In this document: positions 1 to 9,215 of the stretch, piece after piece
Numbering within the stretch: position 1 is the stretch's first letter
How the letters are laid out: every line of letters begins with the position of its first letter
Origin: Candidatus Gastranaerophilales bacterium
GTDB lineage: Bacteria > Cyanobacteriota > Vampirovibrionia > Gastranaerophilales > Gastranaerophilaceae
Direction: 5' to 3'
Assembly: GCA_944322785.1 (NCBI GenBank)
Contig: CALUPW010000001.1
Span: 62,001 to 126,000, forward strand
DNA length: 64,000 nucleotides
Position numbers and translations under genes: made by a program
Notes under the pieces: model-generated
The model's database searches: none
What the model saw: only the letters and a program-made list of their open reading frames with translations
Told to the model about the DNA's origin: nothing

Positions 1-1
1 T

Positions 2-790
2 CACTATAGTGAAGTTACATGGATTCAGGGAAATTTATTTGATTTTGAAACAGTGAAAAAGATATTTGAAGAGATAAAACCGACTCATTTACTGCATCTT
101 GCCTGGCAGACAACAGGCAAATTTAATGACAATATAAATTTTGATTTTTTATCAGCGTCATTAAATCTGCTGAAAACTTTTAAGGAAAACGGCGGTGAAA
201 AAGTTGTTATTGCAGGAACTTACATTGAATATGCCGAAAGCGCAGAACTTTTAGATGAATATAAAAGCCCGCTTAATCCACAGCATATTTACGGAAAATG
301 CAAAAACTATTTACGGGAGATAGCCGAACTGTACTGTAAATCTAACGGAATAAGCTTTGCGTGGGGAAGAATTTTTTCCGCCTTCGGTCTGGAAAGCGAT
401 TTACGAAGACTGACAGGTGATGTTATGAACTCGCTTTTTAACGATAAAACAGTTGAAATCAGAAGCGGAAGTTTAATAAGAGATTATATTTATTCAAAAG
501 ATGTTGCAAGTGCTTTTGTTGAGATTCTGGATTCTGATAAGCAGGGCATATTTAACATTTCAACAGGAATTGCAACCAGCATAAAAGACTATGTTTTAAC
601 AATCGCAAAATTGATGAAAAAAGAAAATCTTGTGGTATTTAATGAACAGGCAAGTAACCAGTATAAATTTGTTGTCGGAAACAACTCAAGACTACGTGAT
701 GAACTTGGCTGGAAACCAGAATACACGATAGAAACAGCACTTAACGAGATTATAATGTTTGGAAAGGAAAAATATAATGTCAAATTTTAA
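2..790 (+). CDS. NAD-dependent epimerase/dehydratase (5' end outside window)
   Basis: Extended short-chain dehydrogenase/reductase acting on a nucleotide sugar. The frame is open back to the first bases and reads like the second half of a Rossmann domain (GNLFDFETVKKIFEEIKPTH, then LLHLAW), so the N-terminal GxxGxxG part lies upstream of the window. An internal GTG at 53 is not the real start. The YxxxK catalytic pair is visible in YGKCK, followed by a substrate-binding C-terminal half with RDYIYSKDVASAF and a terminal GWKPEYTIETAL. It is the first gene of a tightly packed sugar operon and is followed directly by a CDP-glucose dehydratase. A role as a CDP- or dTDP-deoxyhexose reductase/epimerase is therefore likely, but the exact sugar cannot be told. 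Confidence 0.85.
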   Translation, partial: HYSEVTWIQGNLFDFETVKKIFEEIKPTHLLHLAWQTTGKFNDNINFDFLSASLNLLKTFKENGGEKVVIAGTYIEYAESAELLDEYKSPLNPQHIYGKCKNYLREIAELYCKSNGISFAWGRIFSAFGLESDLRRLTGDVMNSLFNDKTVEIRSGSLIRDYIYSKDVASAFVEILDSDKQGIFNISTGIATSIKDYVLTIAKLMKKENLVVFNEQASNQYKFVVGNNSRLRDELGWKPEYTIETALNEIIMFGKEKYNVKF

Positions 791-1871
791 TAATGTTTAT
801 AACGGTAAAACTGTTCTGGTAACAGGTCATACTGGTTTTAAAGGAAGCTGGCTTTCCATCTGGCTTACGATGCTGGGTGCAAAAGTTGTCGGATATGCGC
901 TGGAACCGTACAGTGAACGTGGCAACTACAGGGCTTCACATCTTGAAAAACATTTATTTGCAGATGTTAAAGGTGACGTCCGTGACAGTGAAAAGTTAGA
1001 AGAAACAATTGCAAAATATCAACCTGAAATTATTTTTCATCTGGCAGCGCAGGCGTTAGTCAGAACAGCTTATGCAAAGCCGAAATACACATACGAAACC
1101 AACGTTATGGGTTCATTAAATATTATGGAAGCTGTCAGAAAATTTGACTACATTAAAACAGTTGTAATGATTACATCGGACAAGTGCTACGAAAATGTAG
1201 AGCAAATCTGGGGTTACAAAGAAACCGACAGAATGGGCGGTTATGATCCGTATTCATCATCTAAAGGCTGTGCGGAATTAATGATTTCATCTTACAGAAA
1301 TTCCTACTTTAATCCGAAAGATTACGCAAAACATGGAAAAGCTGTAGCCTCTGTCCGTGCCGGCAATGTAATCGGCGGAGGAGACTGGTCAGATAATCGT
1401 CTAATCCCTGATTGTATAAGATTTATTGAAGAAGACAAAGATATTGAAATTAGAAGTCCTAAAGCAACACGCCCATGGGAACATGTGCTTGAGCCGTTGA
1501 GCGGATATTTGCGAGTAGGACAAAAATTGATGGAAGAACCGGTTAAATATTCCGAAGGTTTCAATTTCGGTCCTCCGATAGAGTGCAACAAGACTGTTTG
1601 GGAAGTTGTAGAATATCTGGTAAAATATTACGGCAAAGGCAAGGTAGTTGATGTATCAGGAAAAGAAATGGTGCATGAAAATACACTGTTGAGTCTTGAT
1701 GTCACAAAAGCATACAGAATGCTTCAATGGAAAGCTATGTTTAATTTAAAAGAGGCAATAGAATTTACGGTTGACTGGTACAAGGAAGCTCTGCACTCGG
1801 ACGACATGTTTGAATTCTGTAAAAAACAAATAAATGCACACATGAATAAAGGATATTTATGGGAACAGTAA
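777..1871 (+). CDS. rfbG: CDP-glucose 4,6-dehydratase
   Basis: Converts CDP-D-glucose to CDP-4-keto-6-deoxyglucose, the entry step to CDP-linked dideoxy- and deoxyhexoses of O-antigen or capsule. The N-terminal Rossmann motif is VTGHTGFKGSWL, typical of RfbG, and YDPYSSSKGCAEL carries the YxxxK catalytic pair. The length (364 aa) fits the family. I start at ATG 777, which has GGAAAGGAA just upstream; a TTG at 759 in the same frame lies inside the previous gene and lacks a ribosome site. The start overlaps the end of the preceding epimerase gene by 14 bases. The cytidylyltransferase RfbF is not in the window and may lie upstream. Confidence 0.93.
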   Translation: MSNFNNVYNGKTVLVTGHTGFKGSWLSIWLTMLGAKVVGYALEPYSERGNYRASHLEKHLFADVKGDVRDSEKLEETIAKYQPEIIFHLAAQALVRTAYAKPKYTYETNVMGSLNIMEAVRKFDYIKTVVMITSDKCYENVEQIWGYKETDRMGGYDPYSSSKGCAELMISSYRNSYFNPKDYAKHGKAVASVRAGNVIGGGDWSDNRLIPDCIRFIEEDKDIEIRSPKATRPWEHVLEPLSGYLRVGQKLMEEPVKYSEGFNFGPPIECNKTVWEVVEYLVKYYGKGKVVDVSGKEMVHENTLLSLDVTKAYRMLQWKAMFNLKEAIEFTVDWYKEALHSDDMFEFCKKQINAHMNKGYLWEQ

Positions 1872-3259
1872 TTTTAGGAAGCGGAATAGCGGGTATTTCT
1901 GCAGGTTATCATCTGGAAAAGTCAGGAGAGCCTGCGGTTATTTATGAAAAAAATAATGATTGGGGCGGTCTTTGCGGAAATTTCACAATAAACGGTTTTC
2001 GTTTTGACAAATTTGTTCATTTCAGTTTTGCGCCTGATGAATATACCGCAAATATATTTAAAGAATCTGTTGAAATGCTTGAACATGTTCCGTTTCCGTC
2101 GAATTATTACAAAGGAATATGGCTTAGACATCCTGCACAAAACAATTTGGCGCCTTTGCCGTCAGATGAAAAAACTGAAATCATTTACGATTTTGTAAAC
2201 AGAATTGAAAAGCCTGTTGATGAAATACAAGATTATGGTGAATGGCTAAGGGTGCAATACGGAAATTATTTTGCGGAAAATTTTCCGTATAAATACACAA
2301 GAAAATACTGGGGAGTTGAACCGGAAGAATTGGAAACAAAATGGATCGGACAAAGGATGTACACTCCTGATTTAAAACAGGTTTTAAAAGGTGCATTTGA
2401 AACTCAGGATGAATGTTTTTACTATTCAAAAGTGATGAAATACCCTAAAAAAGGCGGGTTCCGTTCAATCCTCAACAAATGCCGTGAAGGTTTGGATATA
2501 CGTTTTAACAAAGAAGTAGTAAAAATCAATCCGCAGGAAAAAACTGTAACATTTAAAGACGGAACAAGTGCAAAATATTCAAGATTAATTTCAACGCTTC
2601 CGCTTCCTGAAATTATAAAAATGTTGGATAATGTTCCTCAAGATGTAAAATCTGCTGCGGAAAATTTGATGTTTACATCTGGTTATATGGTTTCATTAGG
2701 TTTTAACCGGCCGGACGTTGCAAAATATTTGTGGTTTTATATTTATGATGAAGATATTTTGACGGCCAGAGTTTATTCACCTAACTTGAAATCACCGGAC
2801 AATGTACCTGAAGGCTGCAGTTCATTGCAGGCGGAGATATTCTTTGCAAACAGGGGCGGAGCAGATATTGATATAACGCCAAGAACAAGAAATGCTATCG
2901 GAAAAACAGCAAATTCAACCGGCGCCCTCGCCCTACGGGAGAGGGATGGGGAGAGGGGGCAAAATCCTCTATCCGGAGAAGAAATACTGGAACATACAAT
3001 CGAAAAACTCGTTGGAATGGGATTGTTTAAAGAAGATGATATTGTTGTCAAAGATATTCGATTTGAAAAGTATGCAAATATAATTTTTGATAAAGATATT
3101 TATAAAAACCGTAAAATTGTTCTGGATTATATCGAAGGTACAGGTATTGAAAGTATCGGAAGATTTGGCCGATGGGAATATTTTTGGACGCATCAGGCGT
3201 TTGAAGACGGGCGGAAAGTTTGTAATACACCGGTTAATTTAAGAGGAGAAAACTTATGA
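1859..3259 (+). CDS. FAD-dependent oxidoreductase, UDP-galactopyranose mutase / protoporphyrinogen oxidase-like
   Basis: A flavoprotein of the amine-oxidase/UDP-galactopyranose-mutase group. The N-terminus has the dinucleotide-binding motif ILGSGIAGISAGYHL followed by YEKN and the flavin-contacting GGLCGN. The C-terminus closes with GIESIGRFGRWEYFWTHQA, which resembles the FAD-binding end of this class. It overlaps rfbG by 13 bases and the next gene by 4, so it belongs to the sugar operon and probably acts on a nucleotide or lipid-linked sugar. One oddity: about residues 355-369 (GALALRERDGERGQNP) are encoded by a GC-rich palindromic element unlike the surrounding AT-rich sequence. It keeps the frame and looks like an insertion. 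The substrate cannot be assigned. Confidence 0.8.
   Translation: MGTVILGSGIAGISAGYHLEKSGEPAVIYEKNNDWGGLCGNFTINGFRFDKFVHFSFAPDEYTANIFKESVEMLEHVPFPSNYYKGIWLRHPAQNNLAPLPSDEKTEIIYDFVNRIEKPVDEIQDYGEWLRVQYGNYFAENFPYKYTRKYWGVEPEELETKWIGQRMYTPDLKQVLKGAFETQDECFYYSKVMKYPKKGGFRSILNKCREGLDIRFNKEVVKINPQEKTVTFKDGTSAKYSRLISTLPLPEIIKMLDNVPQDVKSAAENLMFTSGYMVSLGFNRPDVAKYLWFYIYDEDILTARVYSPNLKSPDNVPEGCSSLQAEIFFANRGGADIDITPRTRNAIGKTANSTGALALRERDGERGQNPLSGEEILEHTIEKLVGMGLFKEDDIVVKDIRFEKYANIIFDKDIYKNRKIVLDYIEGTGIESIGRFGRWEYFWTHQAFEDGRKVCNTPVNLRGENL
2921..2960. repeat. GC-rich palindromic element inserted in frame
   Basis: About 40 bases inside the FAD-enzyme gene are made of CCCTCGCCCT ... GGGAGAGGG and a second GGGGAGAGGGGGC arm, a purine/pyrimidine palindrome in a region otherwise near 35% GC. 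It resembles the dispersed CCCTC/GAGGG-type repeats found in intergenic DNA of many bacteria. It adds a charged RERDGERG stretch without breaking the reading frame. Confidence 0.6.
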
Positions 3260-4371
3260 ATATAGAAACAAAAAATATAATAAATCCGATTTGGGATGAT
3301 AATTACACTGCAATATTTACAGCATCAAGTAATGAGTATGTACCCTATTTATCCGTTTATTTACAGTCAATAATTGAAAATTCTAATAAAAAACATAATT
3401 ATGATATTGTTGTGTTTGAGTGCTCTATAACAAAAGAGAACAAAGAAATGTTAAAAGAATTTATAAAAGAAGAAAATATTTCTTTAAGGTTTTTTGATCC
3501 ATCAGAATATTTTGAAGGTTATGATTTAGTAACACCGCATAAATACATTTCAAAAGAATCTTATTTTAGATTATGTGCACCTATAGTTTTTCAAAATTAT
3601 AAAAGAATTATATATACAGATATTGATTTGATTTTTAATGAAGATCCACAAAAATTGTACAATTTGGATATGCATGGTGCTCCAATGTGTGCAGCATTGG
3701 ATTTGGGATGGAATGTATGGATTGTAGATGATGCTGTTATTAAGTGCATTAATATTCGAGATTATACCAGGAATACTTTGAATTTAAAAAATATTAACAG
3801 ATATTACAATGCCGGAGTTTTACTGTTAGATATTGAAAAATTAAATAAAGAAAATATTGCAGACAAATTCTTTGAGCAATTAGGAAGCGGCACATTTTTC
3901 TTATATCAGGATCAATGTATAATAAATAAAGTTTTAAATAATAAAATTGGTAGCTTGCCATTTAGTTGGAATCATATGTTATTGCAAGAAGAACATTATT
4001 TAAAAGCAGATGAAGAGTTAATAAATTATGCAGCCGATGAGCCAAAATATATTATTCATTGGATTAATCCTAACAAGCCATGGGTAACACCGGAGAGGGA
4101 ATATTCATATATATGGTGGCAATTTGCAAGAAAATCTCCTTTTTATGAAATTATTCTTAAAAGAATGTGTAATCCATTAAATAATTCAGAAATAGTATCA
4201 AGGTATGACTTAAAAGAAGTATTAGAATATAATAAAAACATATTCAAATACAGATTTTATAAAATAATGTCAAAAATAACAGTCGGTAAAGCTAAAGAGC
4301 GTTATAAATCAAAAATTTCCAAATGGAAAAATAAGTTAAATATAGTAAGAAGGATCAAAAGAGGCTGGTAA
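3256..4371 (+). CDS. Glycosyltransferase family 8 protein
   Basis: Transfers a hexose (galactose or glucose in most GT8 enzymes) onto a growing surface glycan. The retaining GT-A fold is indicated by YTAIFTASSNEYVPYLSVYL at the N-terminus, the metal-binding DxD as TDID at residues 121-124, and the family sequence RYYNAGVLLLDIEKL near residue 190. HWINPNKPW around residue 275 supplies the usual C-terminal histidine region. AGAGGAG precedes the ATG, which overlaps the upstream stop as ATGA. The gene is clearly more AT-rich than rfbG, as is common for transferred capsule genes. Confidence 0.9.
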   Translation: MNIETKNIINPIWDDNYTAIFTASSNEYVPYLSVYLQSIIENSNKKHNYDIVVFECSITKENKEMLKEFIKEENISLRFFDPSEYFEGYDLVTPHKYISKESYFRLCAPIVFQNYKRIIYTDIDLIFNEDPQKLYNLDMHGAPMCAALDLGWNVWIVDDAVIKCINIRDYTRNTLNLKNINRYYNAGVLLLDIEKLNKENIADKFFEQLGSGTFFLYQDQCIINKVLNNKIGSLPFSWNHMLLQEEHYLKADEELINYAADEPKYIIHWINPNKPWVTPEREYSYIWWQFARKSPFYEIILKRMCNPLNNSEIVSRYDLKEVLEYNKNIFKYRFYKIMSKITVGKAKERYKSKISKWKNKLNIVRRIKRGW

Positions 4372-6872
4372 TGACAATGAATACTGAACCCAAAATTTCT
4401 ATAATTATACCTGTATATAATGTCGAAAAATATTTGCAAAAATGTTTGGACAGTGTAATTAATCAGACATACAAGAATTTGGAGATAATTTGTATAAATG
4501 ACGGTTCTCCTGATAATTCAGGAAAAATATTAGACGAATATGCTAAAAAAGATGGGCGTGTTATAGTCATTCATCAAGAAAATGCGGGGGTGTCAGTTGC
4601 AAGAAATAAAGGTTTGGAAATCGCAACAGGCGAGTATATCGCTTTTGTTGATTCAGATGACTGGCTGGAACCTGAATGTTATGAACTTGCGCTAAATGTA
4701 TTGGAAAATGATAAAGAAGTTGATTTGGTTGGATATAATGCAGATATTATAAATTCAAGAAACGACACAAATCAGGATCTTCAGCGAAATAAAAATTGGT
4801 TTACTTTGCCATTTGTGGGGAAATTTGAATTATCGCAAAAAATTGCTATCCGAATGTGTGGTGCATGTTGGATATACCTTTTTAAAGCTTCAATAATAAA
4901 AAATAATAAATTAAAATTTTCTAATTATAAATTTTCAGAAGATTTTCTTTTTATATTTGAATATTTCGCATTTGTAAAAAACATATATTTTCTGGATAAA
5001 AATTTATATAATTATAATTTGGCTCCGTATTCTGCGATGACTAAATATTCTTCTACACAAAATCCGGAATATGCACTTGATGTATATATAGAGATTTTTA
5101 AAGAAGCTTGTAAATTTTATAAAAAAGCGGAAAAAATTGACTTTTTCAGAGAAATATTAATGTGTAGATTTTTGAACAGTATATTATATACTTTAAATTT
5201 TATACCGCCGCAGAGATCTGCATTTGCTATATCTAAGCTTGAAAAGATTGTAGATTTTCTTGAAGCTGACTTTGATTACGGAAAAGAGATTGACTGGATT
5301 CGTAAAAAAGAATTTTACAGAATTAAACAGTTAAGAATACCTTATTTCAGTATAGGAAATAAACTTTTTGGTTTTGAAATTTACAGAACGGAAAAACCGC
5401 ATGCTGTTTTAAAATTTTGCGGTTTAAAAGTTAGTGCAAATTACCAAAAATTATTTTCTATACGAAATGACAGGTTTAAAAACCACAAAGTCATAAATAT
5501 TTTCGGAGTAAAATTTAAAATTTCAAAAACTAAAAAATTCAAAGAATACTTGAAAAGTCTGCCGCAAAAAATTCTTTATATAGGAAATTCCTATAAAGGT
5601 TCAACAAAATTTAAAGTTGTCCGGATTTGCGGAATTACGTTTAAACATAAAGTTAATCTGGATAAAAAAGTTAAAAAATTTGTTCGATTGAATAATCAAT
5701 TTTTAAATCGAAAAAATAAATCAATAAAACGGCGCCTTTTTTTAACAACAGGAAACATATCTTTGTTGAATAATTTGACTATAATAAAACAGTTAAATGA
5801 ACCAAATTGTGAAGATGTTTTGTTTATATTTTCAATTATGAAAAATCCCGCATTTGATGAAAGCTGTCAAAAAATGGCAAGTCTTCATAATTTTAAAAAG
5901 ATTTATTCATTTAATTCAAGTTCTTCAGATCTAAGAGAATATTTTATAAAAAATAAGTTATATAATTTTGATGAAATATATTTTTCAAATCAATACCATT
6001 TCCATCTTTTATCAAAAGAACTATACCCTAATACAGACTGGATATTAACAGATGAAGGCGCAGTCGGAAAACTCGCCCGACCTCATTATTGCGATTATGA
6101 TAAAGTTAAAAAAATAATGATGTTAAATTATCTTGATAAACTTGATTTCTTTGGAATTGATGAACAGAACATGAAAAAAATAGTTACTTTAGACAAGAAA
6201 TTATTTTTGGAAATCGGGAAAAAATGTGCTGCAATTTATCCGGTTAACTTGGATTTAAAACCGGATGAAAAAGCCGTTATTTTCTGTGGAACATGGTGGG
6301 AAGGTTCAGGACTTACTAAAGAACAATATTTTGAACTGCAGGACGGTACACTGGAAAGATTAATCTCTTTGGGATACAAAGTATTTTTTAAACCGCACCC
6401 AAGAGATCCGAGAAATTATATAAATAATCCGAATATTTCTATTTTAAAAACTGCACTTCCGTTAGAGTGTTACAATTTTGATGTTGAAGCAGTAGTATCT
6501 TTATGCTCGCTTGCAACTTTGCATATTCCGTATTTACAAAATACCCCGGGATTTACGGTTCCTATTTGTGACAGACTTAATATAGGATTTGAATTTAAGT
6601 GGCTGGGGATGTTAATGAAAAAATTGACAGAAGAATATACAACTCCGGTAGATGAGCTGTTGTCTGTCAACCCGAAATTATATACAAAACAGGAACTGAA
6701 AAATTTGTTAATGACAAAATGTGAGAATTATATAAATTCAAAGCCTTTATTGTCACAAAATAAAGACCTTATTGAATATGCAAGAATAAACGGATATTTT
6801 GATGATTTAGAAACCGAAAATAATATAAAAACAAATAAAAAAGAATTGGTATTATCAGGAGGCAAAAAATGA
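4371..6872 (+). CDS. Bifunctional glycosyltransferase: GT2 domain fused to a polysialyltransferase-like domain
   Basis: An 833-residue fusion. Residues 1-110 are a clear GT2 domain: ISIIIPVYNVEKYLQKCLDS, the DGSPDNS nucleotide site, and the DSDDWL metal/acceptor site. A linker of about residues 330-470 holds repeated short hydrophobic strands of the type FCGLKV, FGVKFKI and ICGITFK, a pattern seen in other capsule transferases. Residues ~470-790 resemble the alpha-2,8-polysialyltransferase family, with DEGAVGKLARPHY, FCGTWWEGSG, the diagnostic KPHPRD and a later CSLATLHIPYL. The gene starts on the last base of the preceding stop codon and overlaps the next gene by 4 bases. The polysialyltransferase label is a family resemblance; the acceptor and donor are unknown. 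Confidence 0.8.
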   Translation: MTMNTEPKISIIIPVYNVEKYLQKCLDSVINQTYKNLEIICINDGSPDNSGKILDEYAKKDGRVIVIHQENAGVSVARNKGLEIATGEYIAFVDSDDWLEPECYELALNVLENDKEVDLVGYNADIINSRNDTNQDLQRNKNWFTLPFVGKFELSQKIAIRMCGACWIYLFKASIIKNNKLKFSNYKFSEDFLFIFEYFAFVKNIYFLDKNLYNYNLAPYSAMTKYSSTQNPEYALDVYIEIFKEACKFYKKAEKIDFFREILMCRFLNSILYTLNFIPPQRSAFAISKLEKIVDFLEADFDYGKEIDWIRKKEFYRIKQLRIPYFSIGNKLFGFEIYRTEKPHAVLKFCGLKVSANYQKLFSIRNDRFKNHKVINIFGVKFKISKTKKFKEYLKSLPQKILYIGNSYKGSTKFKVVRICGITFKHKVNLDKKVKKFVRLNNQFLNRKNKSIKRRLFLTTGNISLLNNLTIIKQLNEPNCEDVLFIFSIMKNPAFDESCQKMASLHNFKKIYSFNSSSSDLREYFIKNKLYNFDEIYFSNQYHFHLLSKELYPNTDWILTDEGAVGKLARPHYCDYDKVKKIMMLNYLDKLDFFGIDEQNMKKIVTLDKKLFLEIGKKCAAIYPVNLDLKPDEKAVIFCGTWWEGSGLTKEQYFELQDGTLERLISLGYKVFFKPHPRDPRNYINNPNISILKTALPLECYNFDVEAVVSLCSLATLHIPYLQNTPGFTVPICDRLNIGFEFKWLGMLMKKLTEEYTTPVDELLSVNPKLYTKQELKNLLMTKCENYINSKPLLSQNKDLIEYARINGYFDDLETENNIKTNKKELVLSGGKK

Positions 6873-7612
6873 GTGATAAAAAGATTATAGGGATTATACC
6901 GTCAAGATACAGTTCATCCAGACTGCCGGGCAAACCGCTTGTAGATATTTGCGGCAAGCCTATGATTTGGTGGGTGTATAATCAGGTTAAAAAAGTAAAA
7001 CAATTTGATGATATTTATGTTGCAACAGATGATGAAAGGATTGAAAAAGTCTGCAAAGAGTACGGCATGAATGTAATAATGACATCAAACAATCATCCGA
7101 CTCATATTCACAGACTTCATGAAGTTTCGAATAAAGTTGATGCGGACTTATATGTTTGTGTTTGCGGTGATGAACCTTTGATTAAGCCCGAAGTTATAGA
7201 AAAAGTTATACCCGAAAAAGTTGAACCGGTAACAATTTCTATTTTGATGCGAGAATTTACAGAACCGACTGAAGTTATAGATCCGGGCAACATTAAAATA
7301 ACAACAAATGCAGAAGGTTATTGTGTAGCTTTATCAAGAAGTCCGATACCATTTCCTTATAAAACAATTCAATTTAAGTATAAAAAGATAGTCGGTGTTG
7401 AATGTTATAATAAAAAAGCACTTGAATATTTTGTGTCTACCGAGCCCGGTTGTATTGAAAAGATTGAAGATATTACATTAATGAGATATCTTGAAAACAG
7501 AATTCCTATGAAATTTACGTTGGTCGAAACTAATGCTTTGTCAGTTGATACGCAGAGAGATTTGGAAAAAGTACGTAAAATAATTTCAGAAAGGAATGAA
7601 AATGACAATTAA
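6869..7612 (+). CDS. KdsB-like CMP-sugar-acid cytidylyltransferase
   Basis: Activates a 2-keto-3-deoxy sugar acid as its CMP ester. The family pattern is clear: IIPSRYSSSRLPGKPL at the N-terminus, IYVATDDERI, and CGDEPLIKPEVIE near residue 98. It differs from ordinary KdsB at the position usually reading SGTDR: here the sequence is HPTHIHRLHEV, which suggests a substrate other than Kdo. A strong AGGAGG precedes the ATG. It lies between a transferase with a polysialyltransferase-like domain and an aldolase, so the activated sugar is probably used by the operon's own transferases. I leave the symbol empty because the substrate is uncertain. Confidence 0.82.
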   Translation: MSDKKIIGIIPSRYSSSRLPGKPLVDICGKPMIWWVYNQVKKVKQFDDIYVATDDERIEKVCKEYGMNVIMTSNNHPTHIHRLHEVSNKVDADLYVCVCGDEPLIKPEVIEKVIPEKVEPVTISILMREFTEPTEVIDPGNIKITTNAEGYCVALSRSPIPFPYKTIQFKYKKIVGVECYNKKALEYFVSTEPGCIEKIEDITLMRYLENRIPMKFTLVETNALSVDTQRDLEKVRKIISERNENDN

Positions 7613-9215
7613 ACTTCTTGATTGCACATTACGAGACGGCGGATATGTGAATGACTGGAATTTTGGATATAATTCTATTTTGAGTATATATAGAAGATTG
7701 GTGAAATCGAATATTGATATTATAGAAATTGGTTTTATTGATGCCAGATATAAATTTGATAAAGACAGAACAATAAATCCGAATACTCAGGCATATAACG
7801 AAATTTTTAAAGATGAAACTAAAGGGGAATCGTTACTTGTTGGAATGATTGATTTTGGTACATGTCCTATTGAAAATATTCAAAACAGTGACGAATCTTT
7901 TTTGGATGGAATAAGAGTAATTTTTAAAAAAAAGGATATGCAGCAGGCAATAGAATTTTGTAAAAAATTAAAATCAAAAGGATACTTTGTTTTTGTTCAG
8001 CCAGTGTCAATTACAACCTATTCAGATCGTGAAATGTTAGATTTGATAGACATCGTTAATGAGTTGAATCCGTATGGAATGTCTCTTGTAGATACTTATG
8101 GATTACTGCATAAAGATAGGTTGTTCAGATATTTTTATTTGCTTGATAATAATCTCAATAAAGATATTAGAATAGGGTATCATGCGCATAATAATTTTCA
8201 ACTTGCATATTCGAATGCAATAGAGTTAGCCAATATAAAAACTGATAGAAATTTAATATTGGACAGTTCTTTATATGGAATGGGCAAAAGTGCAGGAAAT
8301 TGTAATACTGAATTGCTTGCAGATTATTTAAATCATAATTTTCACAAAAATTATGACCTTTTAGAAATTTTAAATATAATCGAGTTAGAAATATTAAAAT
8401 ATTTGAAGGTTGCGACATGGGGATATCAAATGACATATAGTCTTGCTGCATTATATGAATGTCATCCGAATTATGTAAAATATCTAGAACAGAAAAATAC
8501 TTTACCGATTCGGGAGATAGCGGAAATCCTTGGTATGATAACTCCGCAAAAGAAACTTAGTTTTGATGAAGCTCATGTTGAGACTTTATATGCAAAATAT
8601 AAAAATAGAAAATTAGATGATGCCTCAGTATATGATAAGTTACATCAAGATATGAACGATACGACAATACTTCTTTTAGGACCGGGACAATCTATTAAGA
8701 AAGAATATGAAAAGATAAAAGATTATATTTTAAATAATAAAGTAAAAATATTTTCAGTTAATCACATAAATTCTTATTTTAATGCAGATTATATTTTTAT
8801 TAGCAATGCCAAAAGATACGATCAATTTATTGATTTCTATTCCAAACATACTAATAAGAGCAAATTAATCATAACGAATAATATAATACAAAATCATGAA
8901 AAGGCTGATTATGTTTTGAATTTTTCAAAACTAAATGATAAGAATTGTATAATAGGAGAATCATCCTTATATTTGTTAATGAAAGTTTTGGTAAAATTAC
9001 AGGCAAAGGAAGTTATACTTGCCGGATTTGATGGTTTTTCTAAATATAAAAATAACTATTATGATACAAATTTTCAATTCTATAATGATTCCAAAAATAC
9101 TGATGAAATCACTAAAGCCGTAAATCAAGAGTTAGCAAAATTTCAAAAACAAATTAACATAAAAATTTTAACTAAATCTCAATACAAACAGTTGGAGGAT
9201 TTAAAGCGTGTATAG
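7602..9215 (+). CDS. HMGL-like (DRE-TIM) pyruvate aldolase fused to a DUF115/MptE-like domain
   Basis: Residues 1-290 are an HMG-CoA-lyase-like TIM barrel: DCTLRDGGYVNDW at the N-terminus, the HxH metal site in GYHAHNNFQLAY, and GMGKSAGN. This is the subgroup of 4-hydroxy-2-oxovalerate aldolase-type proteins that join or split pyruvate and an aldehyde. Residues ~345-535 form a second domain with LLLGPGQSIKKEYEKI and VILAGFDGF, resembling the DUF115/MptE-like fold. ATG 7602 is chosen over ATG 7596 because AAAGG at 7590 is correctly spaced only from 7602. It overlaps the cytidylyltransferase gene by 11 bases. Aldol addition of pyruvate to a sugar aldehyde would give a 2-keto-3-deoxy acid for the neighbouring KdsB-like enzyme; this role is inferred. 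Confidence 0.8.
   Translation: MTIKLLDCTLRDGGYVNDWNFGYNSILSIYRRLVKSNIDIIEIGFIDARYKFDKDRTINPNTQAYNEIFKDETKGESLLVGMIDFGTCPIENIQNSDESFLDGIRVIFKKKDMQQAIEFCKKLKSKGYFVFVQPVSITTYSDREMLDLIDIVNELNPYGMSLVDTYGLLHKDRLFRYFYLLDNNLNKDIRIGYHAHNNFQLAYSNAIELANIKTDRNLILDSSLYGMGKSAGNCNTELLADYLNHNFHKNYDLLEILNIIELEILKYLKVATWGYQMTYSLAALYECHPNYVKYLEQKNTLPIREIAEILGMITPQKKLSFDEAHVETLYAKYKNRKLDDASVYDKLHQDMNDTTILLLGPGQSIKKEYEKIKDYILNNKVKIFSVNHINSYFNADYIFISNAKRYDQFIDFYSKHTNKSKLIITNNIIQNHEKADYVLNFSKLNDKNCIIGESSLYLLMKVLVKLQAKEVILAGFDGFSKYKNNYYDTNFQFYNDSKNTDEITKAVNQELAKFQKQINIKILTKSQYKQLEDLKRV

Noticed and set aside
759-776. TTG 759 as the start of rfbG
   Set aside because: It has no ribosome site and adds residues not seen in the family; ATG 777 follows GGAAAGGAA.
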